A stretch of DNA of 11,247 bases, taken from assembly GCA_023261915.1 (NCBI GenBank), contig JALRFT010000078.1, positions 1 through 11,247 of the forward strand, given 5' to 3'. The position numbers and the translations under genes were made by a program. Of this stretch, positions 6,161 through 11,247 are shown one piece after another. The stretch is from Acidimicrobiales bacterium. GTDB taxonomy: Bacteria; Actinomycetota; Acidimicrobiia; Acidimicrobiales; Acidimicrobilacustridaceae. Positions within the stretch are counted from its first letter, which is position 1. Each line of letters opens with the position of its first letter. The notes beneath the pieces were generated by a model, which searched no databases, was not told where the DNA came from, and saw only the letters and a program-made list of their open reading frames with translations.

Positions 6161-7138
6161 CCTTTCCCCCAGCGCCGACTGCGTCGGTTGCGTCGAACCC
6201 CGGCGTTGCGTGAACTCGTCGCCGAGACGCGCCTGTCGCCGGTGGATCTTGTGGCGCCGCTCTTCGTCCGGGAAGGCATCGATTCCCCCGTTGAGGTGTC
6301 GTCGTTGCCCGGCGTTCACCAACACACCCTCGACTCGTTGCGGCAGGAAGTTGCCCAACTCGTCGACCTTGGGATCAAGGGTGTTGTGCTCTTCGGCGTT
6401 CCCGAGCGGCGCGACGCCGAAGGCTCGGGGTGCTGGGCACCTGACGGCATTGTTCAGCGGGCTCTCCGTCAGTTGCGCGACGACCACGGCGAGGATGTGG
6501 TGGCCATTGCCGACCTCTGTGTCGACGAGTACACCGACCACGGACATTGCGGCATTGTCGGTCCCGACGGATCGGTGGACAATGACGCCACACTCGAGCT
6601 GTACCGCCGGGGTGCCGTTGCTCAAGCCGATGCCGGTGCCGATCTCGTGGCCCCCAGCGGAATGATGGATGGCCAGGTCGCGGCCATTCGGGCCGCTCTC
6701 GACGAAGCGGGGCACCCGACCACTGGGATCCTCGCCTACGCCGCCAAGTACGCCTCCTCGCTGTACGGACCCTTCCGGGACGCAGTGGACGTCTCGATCG
6801 TCGACGGCGGTGACCGCAAGGGTTATCAGCAGGACCCGAGGAACGGTCGGGAGGCTCTCGCCGAGGTTGCTGAGGATGTGAGTGAGGGTGCCGACATCGT
6901 GATGGTGAAACCCGCCCTCGCCTACCTCGACGTCATTTCCGCCGTGCGGGCAGCCGTGGACGTCCCCGTCGCTGCGTATCACGTGTCGGGGGAGTACGCC
7001 ATGGTGCACGCTGCTGCGCAGCGAGGGTGGATCGACGGGGATGCCGTCATGGTGGAGCACGTCACGGCCATTCGCCGAGCTGGTGCTGACCTCGTCCTTA
7101 CGTATGCGGCTCGCCACCTCGCCGAGCGACTCCAGTGA
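6158..7138 (+). CDS. hemB: Delta-aminolevulinic acid dehydratase (porphobilinogen synthase)
   Basis: This cytosolic enzyme condenses two 5-aminolevulinate molecules to porphobilinogen. The 326-residue protein starts RRLRRTPALRELVAETRLSP and carries the two active-site lysines, K197 in LAYAAKYASSLYGPFRDA and the Schiff-base K251 in VMVKPALAYLD. The metal-binding stretch is DLCVDEYTDHGHCG (119-132): Cys121 and Cys131 are present, but the middle zinc cysteine of animal-type enzymes is Asp123, a mixed pattern also usual in actinobacterial HemB. Arg/Lys residues of the RDAVDV and RKGYQQDPRN regions are intact. GTG 6158 is chosen because family similarity starts a few residues later and a -10-like box sits 6 nt upstream; the open frame back to 6059 overlaps hemD. 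The stop overlaps the hemL start by 4 nt (GTGA), which implies translational coupling. Confidence 0.97.
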   Translation: MPFPQRRLRRLRRTPALRELVAETRLSPVDLVAPLFVREGIDSPVEVSSLPGVHQHTLDSLRQEVAQLVDLGIKGVVLFGVPERRDAEGSGCWAPDGIVQRALRQLRDDHGEDVVAIADLCVDEYTDHGHCGIVGPDGSVDNDATLELYRRGAVAQADAGADLVAPSGMMDGQVAAIRAALDEAGHPTTGILAYAAKYASSLYGPFRDAVDVSIVDGGDRKGYQQDPRNGREALAEVAEDVSEGADIVMVKPALAYLDVISAVRAAVDVPVAAYHVSGEYAMVHAAAQRGWIDGDAVMVEHVTAIRRAGADLVLTYAARHLAERLQ

Positions 7139-8421
7139 CGGCCATGGACGGCCGCAGCAACCAGTCACTGTTCGACCGGGCCCGCGCGGTGATCCCCGGT
7201 GGGGTCAACTCTCCGGTGCGAGCGTTCGGTGCCGTGGGAGGTACCCCTTACTTCGTGGATCGGGCCGAGGGTGCCCACGTCTGGGATGTCGAGAACACTC
7301 GCTACATCGACATGGTGCAGTCCTATGGAGCGGTGATCCTCGGTCATGGTCACCCCGTCGTCGTTGATGCGGTGTCCTCAGCGGCTGCGGATGGGACTTC
7401 CTACGGCGCCCCCACTGAACGTGAGGTGCTTCTCGCAGAAGAAGTCTGCGCCCGGGTACCCAGCGTCGAGCGGCTCCGGATGGTCTCGAGCGGGACCGAG
7501 GCAACCATGAGCGCCATCCGGGTGGCCCGTGGCTTCACGGGGCGACGCAAGGTTGTGAAGTTCGCCGGCAACTACCACGGTCACTCCGACGCGCTGCTGG
7601 TGAGTGGCGGAACCGCCATGGCCACACTCGGTATCCCTGGATCTGCCGGCGTGACCGACCGAGCGGTCGCGGACACCGTGGTCGCCCCCTACAACGTCGT
7701 TCCCGAGCTCAATGACGATGTGGCGTGCGTCATGGTCGAACCAGTCGCTGCCAACATGGGTCTCGTCGGTCCCGCCCCCGGTTTTCTCGAGGGGCTGCGT
7801 GAGGCGTGCGACCAGGTGGGGGCGCTGCTCGTCTTCGACGAGGTCATCAGTGGTTTCCGTGTCGGCCGAAGTGGGGCGGAGGGCCTGTTTGGTGTCCAAC
7901 CCGACCTGACGTGTTTTGGGAAGGTCATCGGTGGAGGTCTGCCGGTAGGCGCCTACGGCGGACGGGCCGACGTTATGGATGTGGTCGCCCCGGTCGGGCC
8001 GGTGTACCAGGCCGGCACCTTGTCGGGGAACCCGTTGGCGACGGCTGCGGGACTCGCCACCCTCGCCATGTTGACCGATGACTTCTACAACCAGCTCGCC
8101 GGACGAGTGGCTTGTTTTGCGGCAGGCATGAACGACGCCTTCGAGCAAAGTGGCCTCGGCTGGAAGGTTCCGACTGTGTCAACGCTGTCAGGTGTCTTTG
8201 CCGGCACTGAATTGCCAGTGGACTACACCGATGCGCTGGCGTGTGACGAGCAGGGCTACGCGAAGTTCTTCCACGGGATGCTCAGCCGTGGGGTGGCGCT
8301 TGCGCCGGGGGCCTACGAGGTGATGTTCTGCGGACTTGCCCACACCGACGCGCTGTTGGATCAGGTCATCGAGGCAACGAGGGAATCGGCGGCTGAGGTT
8401 GCTGCCAGTCGATCAATTTAG
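7135..8421 (+). CDS. hemL: Glutamate-1-semialdehyde 2,1-aminomutase
   Basis: The pyridoxal-phosphate enzyme converts glutamate-1-semialdehyde to 5-aminolevulinate, the substrate of the preceding HemB, and marks the C5 (glutamyl-tRNA) route to haem. The 428-residue protein has SLFDRARAVIPGGVNSPVRA (11-30), the phosphate-binding SSGTEATMSAIR (118-129), NYHGHSD (146-152), the DEVISGFRVG aspartate motif (235-244), the PLP lysine K263 in FGKVIGGGLPVGAYGG and GTLSGNP (294-300). All are intact and the length is normal. The frame can start at GTG 7135, overlapping the hemB stop, or at ATG 7144; neither has a strong ribosome-binding site, so coupling to hemB is likely. It ends 32 nt from the convergent cytochrome c gene. 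Confidence 0.97.
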   Translation: MTAMDGRSNQSLFDRARAVIPGGVNSPVRAFGAVGGTPYFVDRAEGAHVWDVENTRYIDMVQSYGAVILGHGHPVVVDAVSSAAADGTSYGAPTEREVLLAEEVCARVPSVERLRMVSSGTEATMSAIRVARGFTGRRKVVKFAGNYHGHSDALLVSGGTAMATLGIPGSAGVTDRAVADTVVAPYNVVPELNDDVACVMVEPVAANMGLVGPAPGFLEGLREACDQVGALLVFDEVISGFRVGRSGAEGLFGVQPDLTCFGKVIGGGLPVGAYGGRADVMDVVAPVGPVYQAGTLSGNPLATAAGLATLAMLTDDFYNQLAGRVACFAAGMNDAFEQSGLGWKVPTVSTLSGVFAGTELPVDYTDALACDEQGYAKFFHGMLSRGVALAPGAYEVMFCGLAHTDALLDQVIEATRESAAEVAASRSI

Positions 8422-8429
8422 GATTCGAT

Positions 8430-8445
8430 TGCCTCGTCGGGGGCA
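8430..8445. terminator. Short hairpin between hemL and the convergent cytochrome c gene
   Basis: TGCCTC and GGGGCA pair over 6 bp (one T-G pair) around the loop GTCG, and are followed on the plus strand by GGTTT and on the minus strand by an AT-rich stretch. It is the only stem-loop in the 32-nt convergent gap. A weak terminator is plausible. Confidence 0.4.
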
Positions 8446-8453
8446 GGTTTCCG

Positions 8454-9278
8454 CTAGCCGCCCATGGCCACGACAGGCGCAGCGTCGCTCGGCCCGGTAC
8501 TCGGGTTGAGCAGGTAGCCGTCGGGGGCGAGGAGCAACTCGCCGTTCTCATCGACGAGTTCACCGGCGTCGTTGAGATACGGGTTGCCGTTGGCATAGAG
8601 CAACTCGCCCTCGGGGCCTATCTGTTCGGCCGGGACCATTTCGCCACCGATTGTCTCGCGTTCGTGGCGGATGACGGCGAGGAGTTCTTCGGGAGTCAGC
8701 GTGCCGAGGAACGCCGGCATGTTGCCGTACGACCCGCCAATGTGCTGGCCACCGGGACGGTCAGGGTTCCCGTAGGGCTTGCCCTGGAACCCGGCGGTGC
8801 CCACTGAGACGAACTGCAGCTGGTCCTGGATCGCCGGGAAGGTCAAAAGGACCTCACCGTTGTTCAACTGGCGGCCGGCTCCGCCACCTCCGCCGGCGCC
8901 ATGGCAGCCTGCACACTGTTGGTACACGGTGGCACCGAGTGCGAGCTGACCTTCGACCTCAACTGCCGGCTCGGAGAGCGACCCCGCGTAGAGGAAGGCC
9001 CACAGAGGCAGGAAGGCGACGACGGGGAGCACCCACACGGGAACGCGCTTGCGTCGGAGCGATGCTTCGACATACGCCGGCACCGGCTCGGGAGGGGCTA
9101 CTGCCACCGGTTCGGCAGAGGTGGCAGCAGCGGGAGCAGTGGTCTCCACCGCCGCTGATTCAGTCGTCGCAGGCGTGACGCTTGTGGCCTCGGCGGGGGC
9201 AGCATCGCCGCCCCCTAGGCCGAGAGCTGCTCGACGCTGGCGGGAGCGCTCGAGAAGGTGTTCGGGGACCTCAGTCAA
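8454..9278 (-). CDS. Membrane-anchored mono-haem cytochrome c
   Basis: In the 274-residue protein a cytoplasmic N-terminal region rich in Ala, Pro, Thr and Glu (about 20-70) precedes one transmembrane helix (80-100), then a periplasm-side cytochrome c domain. The haem is attached at C122-A-G-C125-H126, followed by a glycine run (129-133). M187 in GNMPAF is the likely sixth ligand, and LTPEELLAVIRHER (194-207) is the closing helix of class I cytochromes. The tail (about 221-260) has glycines at 224, 231, 239, 246 and 254, mostly in G-E/Y-L-L/V, and is outside the usual fold. It probably carries electrons between a cytochrome b complex and a terminal oxidase, since it is divergent from a ferredoxin/cytochrome b operon. 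The TTG start is supported by GGAGG 6 nt upstream (9285-9289). Confidence 0.9.
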   Translation of the reverse strand: MTEVPEHLLERSRQRRAALGLGGGDAAPAEATSVTPATTESAAVETTAPAAATSAEPVAVAPPEPVPAYVEASLRRKRVPVWVLPVVAFLPLWAFLYAGSLSEPAVEVEGQLALGATVYQQCAGCHGAGGGGGAGRQLNNGEVLLTFPAIQDQLQFVSVGTAGFQGKPYGNPDRPGGQHIGGSYGNMPAFLGTLTPEELLAVIRHERETIGGEMVPAEQIGPEGELLYANGNPYLNDAGELVDENGELLLAPDGYLLNPSTGPSDAAPVVAMGG

Positions 9279-9443
9279 CGCAAGCCTCCGTTGGGGGGAC
9301 AGTGGGAAATGGAACCAGTTGGCCGGGTGGATGATTGAACGCCCACACCGAGGTAATCGGACTCTAGGTCCAATTAACCCTAGGCCGGTTCATCTGCTGC
9401 CAGCCAAGTCTCGGGCCAACTTTCACCTAACTTCGAATACCCC

Positions 9444-9468
9444 GGTCGGCTGTCCAGCGGGGCCGACC
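9444..9468. repeat. Inverted repeat in the 390-bp intergenic region
   Basis: GGTCGGC (9444-9450) and GCCGACC (9462-9468) form perfect 7-bp arms with an 11-nt loop. An overlapping alternative pairs the CCCCG and CGGGG beside them. It is immediately followed by the palindrome ACCTC-A-GAGGT (9466-9476). It could be an operator, or the stem of an untranslated RNA. Confidence 0.35.
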
Positions 9469-9645
9469 TCAGAGGTGGGCGACGGTTCTCCGCAACCGGT
9501 CGCGGACGGCATCGCCGAGCAACCTTCGACGTCAAGATGACAAAGCACCGACGATCGGCGGTTCGATGTGCCGGGCCGCTTCGCAGCGTGATAAACCTTG
9601 CTCTGGCCCGGTTCCTCGATCGCATCTAAAGGTCGGACGGACGGG

Positions 9646-9666
9646 TAGTATGTGAAGGCCTTCACG
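9646..9666 (+). promoter_or_regulatory. Promoter of the cytochrome b operon with a CRP/FNR-like operator
   Basis: A good -10 box TAGTAT (9646-9651) is followed directly by the perfect 14-bp palindrome GTGAAGGCCTTCAC (9652-9665). Read from the last base of the box, the site is TGTGA-AGGCCT-TCACG, matching 9 of 10 defined positions of the CRP consensus TGTGA-N6-TCACA. With transcription starting near 9658 the site covers the start point, so binding should repress. No -35 match is seen, so basal activity may depend on another factor. Confidence 0.55.
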
Positions 9667-9692
9667 AACTGGTGAGAAAGGGGTTCCGAGCG

Positions 9693-10157
9693 GTGGTTGC
9701 GTTCATTTGCACGCTGTTGGTCCTCGCTCTTGGCATTGCCCTCGGCGCCTTCTTCGCTAAGCGACGCCCCATCGGAACCCCGATCACTTGGGGCGAGGCC
9801 ATGGTCACGGGAACCTTTGTGTTCTTCATGATCTTCTGGGCCTACGGAGTGGTTCCCCACTTCTTCTTGCAGTGGTCGGACAACGAACTCAACTGGCGCC
9901 CCGATGTGGCGCTCTATCAGTACCAGTGGGTTGGTGGGCTGACGCTCGGGTTCTTTGAACCCCAGTCGCTCGGTGGCTGGTTCCCATTCGATATCAACAT
10001 GCAGCACCTGCGGGACCTCATCGTCGTGACCATCTACGTGGTGCTGCTCGGCCTCCAGATTTACCTCTGGGCCTGGTGGCAGAAGCGCGGCACGGGCGAG
10101 CCGTCGACCGAGGTGGTCACTTCGGACTTCGGTCGACCACTGGTGAGGAAGAGCTGA
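9693..10157 (+). CDS. Three-helix membrane protein of the ferredoxin/cytochrome b operon
   Basis: The function is unknown; I do not recognise a named family. The 154-residue protein has hydrophobic helices at about 2-21, 36-56 and 108-129 and an aromatic-rich segment between the second and third (HFFLQW, NELNWRPD, YQYQWVGG), suggesting contact with the membrane surface or a partner subunit. It is the first gene after the CRP-like operator, and its stop is 4 nt before the ferredoxin ATG, so it is very probably a subunit or assembly factor of the same complex. GTG 9693 is chosen because AAAGGGG (9677-9683) lies 9 nt upstream; GTG 9672 would add seven residues (MRKGFRA), has no ribosome-binding site, and puts extra positive charge on the side that the KRR after helix 1 suggests is outside. 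Confidence 0.8.
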   Translation: MVAFICTLLVLALGIALGAFFAKRRPIGTPITWGEAMVTGTFVFFMIFWAYGVVPHFFLQWSDNELNWRPDVALYQYQWVGGLTLGFFEPQSLGGWFPFDINMQHLRDLIVVTIYVVLLGLQIYLWAWWQKRGTGEPSTEVVTSDFGRPLVRKS

Positions 10158-10161
10158 TCTC

Positions 10162-10578
10162 ATGGGCGCCTCTGATGCCAACCCCCCCATGCCCGAGTTC
10201 CGCGCTGACTACGTGCTGCAGGAAGTTGATGCCGAGTGGCTTTCGAAGGCCGTGAAGCCCAAGCAGTTCATCCACATTGATCAGTCTGAATGCATCATGT
10301 GCGAGGGCTGTGTCGACATCTGCCCGTGGAAGTGCATCCACATGGTTGCCACGGAGGCAATTGCCGAGGCGACCAACACGGAACTCCCCGGAGCAGATCC
10401 GAAGGATCATGTGGCCTTCATCATTGACGACGACGTCTGCACCCGCTGCGCCCTCTGCGTTGATCGCTGCCCCACGGGCGTGATCATCATGGGCAAGGTT
10501 GGTGCCGCACCTGCCACCGGGGACGCTCATCAGCGCACGTCCTCGCATGGTTACGGCTACGGAATGAGGCTCGCATGA
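10162..10578 (+). CDS. Dicluster 2x[4Fe-4S] ferredoxin
   Basis: The 138-residue protein has two complete binding motifs, C44-x2-C47-x2-C50-x3-C54-P and C93-x2-C96-x2-C99-x3-C103-P, each for a [4Fe-4S] cluster. They are about 38 residues apart, longer than in small clostridial ferredoxins. An extra cysteine, C58, lies in CPWKC after the first motif. The first 40 residues (charged, with AEWLSKAVKPKQFIHID) and a short glycine/tyrosine-containing tail flank the core. It has no signal peptide, so it should be cytoplasmic, perhaps docked on the membrane proteins encoded on either side. Being sandwiched between a membrane protein and a cytochrome b suggests electron exchange between a low-potential donor and the quinone pool. 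The upstream GAGGAAGAG (10144-10152) provides the ribosome-binding site, and its stop overlaps the next small ORF by ATGA. Confidence 0.92.
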   Translation: MGASDANPPMPEFRADYVLQEVDAEWLSKAVKPKQFIHIDQSECIMCEGCVDICPWKCIHMVATEAIAEATNTELPGADPKDHVAFIIDDDVCTRCALCVDRCPTGVIIMGKVGAAPATGDAHQRTSSHGYGYGMRLA

Positions 10579-10631
10579 GCACGTTCGCCGTGATTCCTCC
10601 GTCCACTCCGATTCGTCCAGGGGAGCAGTAG
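10575..10631 (+). CDS. Candidate 18-residue small ORF coupled to the ferredoxin gene
   Basis: An ATG overlapping the ferredoxin TGA stop (ATGA) opens an 18-codon frame, MSTFAVIPPSTPIRPGEQ, that ends in TAG 3 nt before the cytochrome b GTG. It fills exactly the gap between the two genes. It may be a translated coupling peptide that brings ribosomes to the cytochrome b start, or chance. The sequence is Pro-rich with no membrane segment and no known family. Confidence 0.35.
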   Translation: MSTFAVIPPSTPIRPGEQ

Positions 10632-10634
10632 AGC

Positions 10635-11247
10635 GTGGCTAAGACCATGGAACCGGGCAGCAAGCTCGGTCAGAAGATGAGTGAACTCACCGAGAAGGTC
10701 CAGGGCTCGCAGGCTTGGAGTTCGATCTTCCGCCCCGGGTCGGTGTTCCGCAAGGGATACACCGATAGCCCGAGGAACCGTTCCTACGTGGTGATGAACA
10801 GCGTGCTCTACCACCTGCACCCCGTGAAGGTGAAGCGTCACGCCGTCAAGGTCAGTTACACCCTCTGTCTCGGCGGCCTTAGCTTCTTCCTCTTCATTTT
10901 GCTGACGGTGACCGGCATCTTCCTGATGTTCTTCTACCGGCCGACGGCGGCCCAGGCCTGGGACGACATCTACACGCTGCAGACCTCGGTGACCTTCGGG
11001 CTCCTGGTGCGGAACATGCACCGATGGGGCGCCCACCTGATGGTGCTGTCGGTGTTCCTCCACATGGCCCGGGTCTTCTACCACGGCGCCTACAAGGCGC
11101 CCCGGGAGTTCAACTGGGTCATCGGCGTGGTGCTGTTGACCCTCACCCTGCTGCTCTCGTTCACCGGCTACCTGCTGCCCTGGGACCAGTTGGCCCTCTG
11201 GGCGGTGACGGTGGGCACGAACATGATGGGCTACACGCCGGTGTTCG
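10635..11247 (+). CDS. Cytochrome b, b6-type N-terminal part (3' truncated by the window)
   Basis: The frame is open to the window end; 204 residues are visible. After a hydrophilic start of about 70 residues come three transmembrane helices (about 73-100, 131-150, 161-182). The sequence closely follows cytochrome b6: FFYRPTAAQAWDDIYTLQT, RNMHRWGAHLMVLSVFLHMARV, KAPREFNWVIGVVLLTLTLL and FTGYLLPWDQLALWA. H129 and H143 are the first ligands of the two b haems; their partners would lie beyond the window on helix D. It should be the quinol/quinone-reacting subunit of a bc- or b6f-like complex in the cytoplasmic membrane. GTG 10635 is preferred because AGGGGAG lies 9 nt upstream (10619-10625); ATG 10647 is an alternative. 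Whether it is a split b6 type or a full-length cytochrome b cannot be told here. Confidence 0.93.
   Translation, partial: MAKTMEPGSKLGQKMSELTEKVQGSQAWSSIFRPGSVFRKGYTDSPRNRSYVVMNSVLYHLHPVKVKRHAVKVSYTLCLGGLSFFLFILLTVTGIFLMFFYRPTAAQAWDDIYTLQTSVTFGLLVRNMHRWGAHLMVLSVFLHMARVFYHGAYKAPREFNWVIGVVLLTLTLLLSFTGYLLPWDQLALWAVTVGTNMMGYTPVF

Larger units (their letters stand above)
9279..9671. promoter_or_regulatory. Divergent intergenic region between cytochrome c and the electron-transport operon
   Basis: About 390 bp without a convincing gene, transcribed outward on both sides. On the minus strand a GGAGG ribosome-binding site (9285-9289) serves the cytochrome c gene, and a -10-like TAGAGT lies at 9361-9366. 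On the plus strand the operon promoter is at 9646-9651 with an operator-like palindrome. The middle (9420-9560) is rich in inverted repeats but shows no tRNA or protein signature. Confidence 0.5.

Noticed and set aside
6026..7168. 380-codon open frame on the minus strand
   Set aside because: It lies entirely antisense to hemD/hemB, has no family motif, and is explained by the codon bias of GC-rich genes.
7378..8148. 256-codon open frame on the minus strand
   Set aside because: It is antisense to hemL, which has all its catalytic motifs.
9423..10190. 255-codon open frame on the minus strand
   Set aside because: It is antisense to the membrane protein gene, has charged low-complexity composition and no motif, and runs through the operon promoter.
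10557..11084. 175-codon open frame on the minus strand
   Set aside because: It is the antisense shadow of cytochrome b, whose plus-strand translation matches b6 closely.

Overview
The window is high-GC DNA, densely packed with genes on both strands. A WhiB-family regulator, hemD-hemB-hemL, several promoters placed directly before start codons, and a carotenoid-type acyltransferase point to an actinobacterium. Overall gene content looks most like the Acidimicrobiia. That placement is inference from gene content, not a database result.

Left part (1-3660). The window opens inside a small membrane acyltransferase of the glycosyl-diaponeurosporenoate (carotenoid glycoside) type. A membrane-anchored diguanylate cyclase follows (467-1144). 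Convergent to it is a 340-residue protein with the Glu/Leu/Phe/Val dehydrogenase fold in which both family lysines and the dinucleotide-binding glycines are replaced, so it is probably a pseudoenzyme. Divergent from that gene is a complete class I DNA photolyase (2290-3660).

Middle (3661-8421). On the minus strand lie a WhiB-like iron-sulfur regulator and, upstream of it, a regulator with an N-terminal helix-turn-helix and a C-terminal cobalamin-binding module. The latter carries the W-x9-EH signature of CarH/LitR-type B12 photoreceptors. It is transcribed divergently from hemD-hemB-hemL, which supply the tetrapyrrole precursors of both haem and B12. The photolyase, hemD and hemB each have a TANNCT hexamer exactly 6 nt before the start codon, a pattern expected of leaderless transcripts.

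Right part (8454-11247). A membrane-anchored mono-haem cytochrome c (minus strand) is divergent from an apparent electron-transport operon: a three-helix membrane protein, a 2x[4Fe-4S] ferredoxin, an 18-codon coupled small ORF, and a b6-type cytochrome b that runs off the window. The operon promoter carries a near-perfect CRP/FNR-type palindrome (TGTGA-N6-TCACG) starting at the last base of its -10 box. No Rieske protein is visible inside the window.

Points most worth a second look: the degenerate dehydrogenase, the B12-type regulator facing the haem genes, the repeated leaderless promoter pattern, the ferredoxin/cytochrome b cluster with its CRP-like operator, and the glycine-periodic tail of the cytochrome c. 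No insertion sequence, CRISPR array, tRNA or rRNA was seen.
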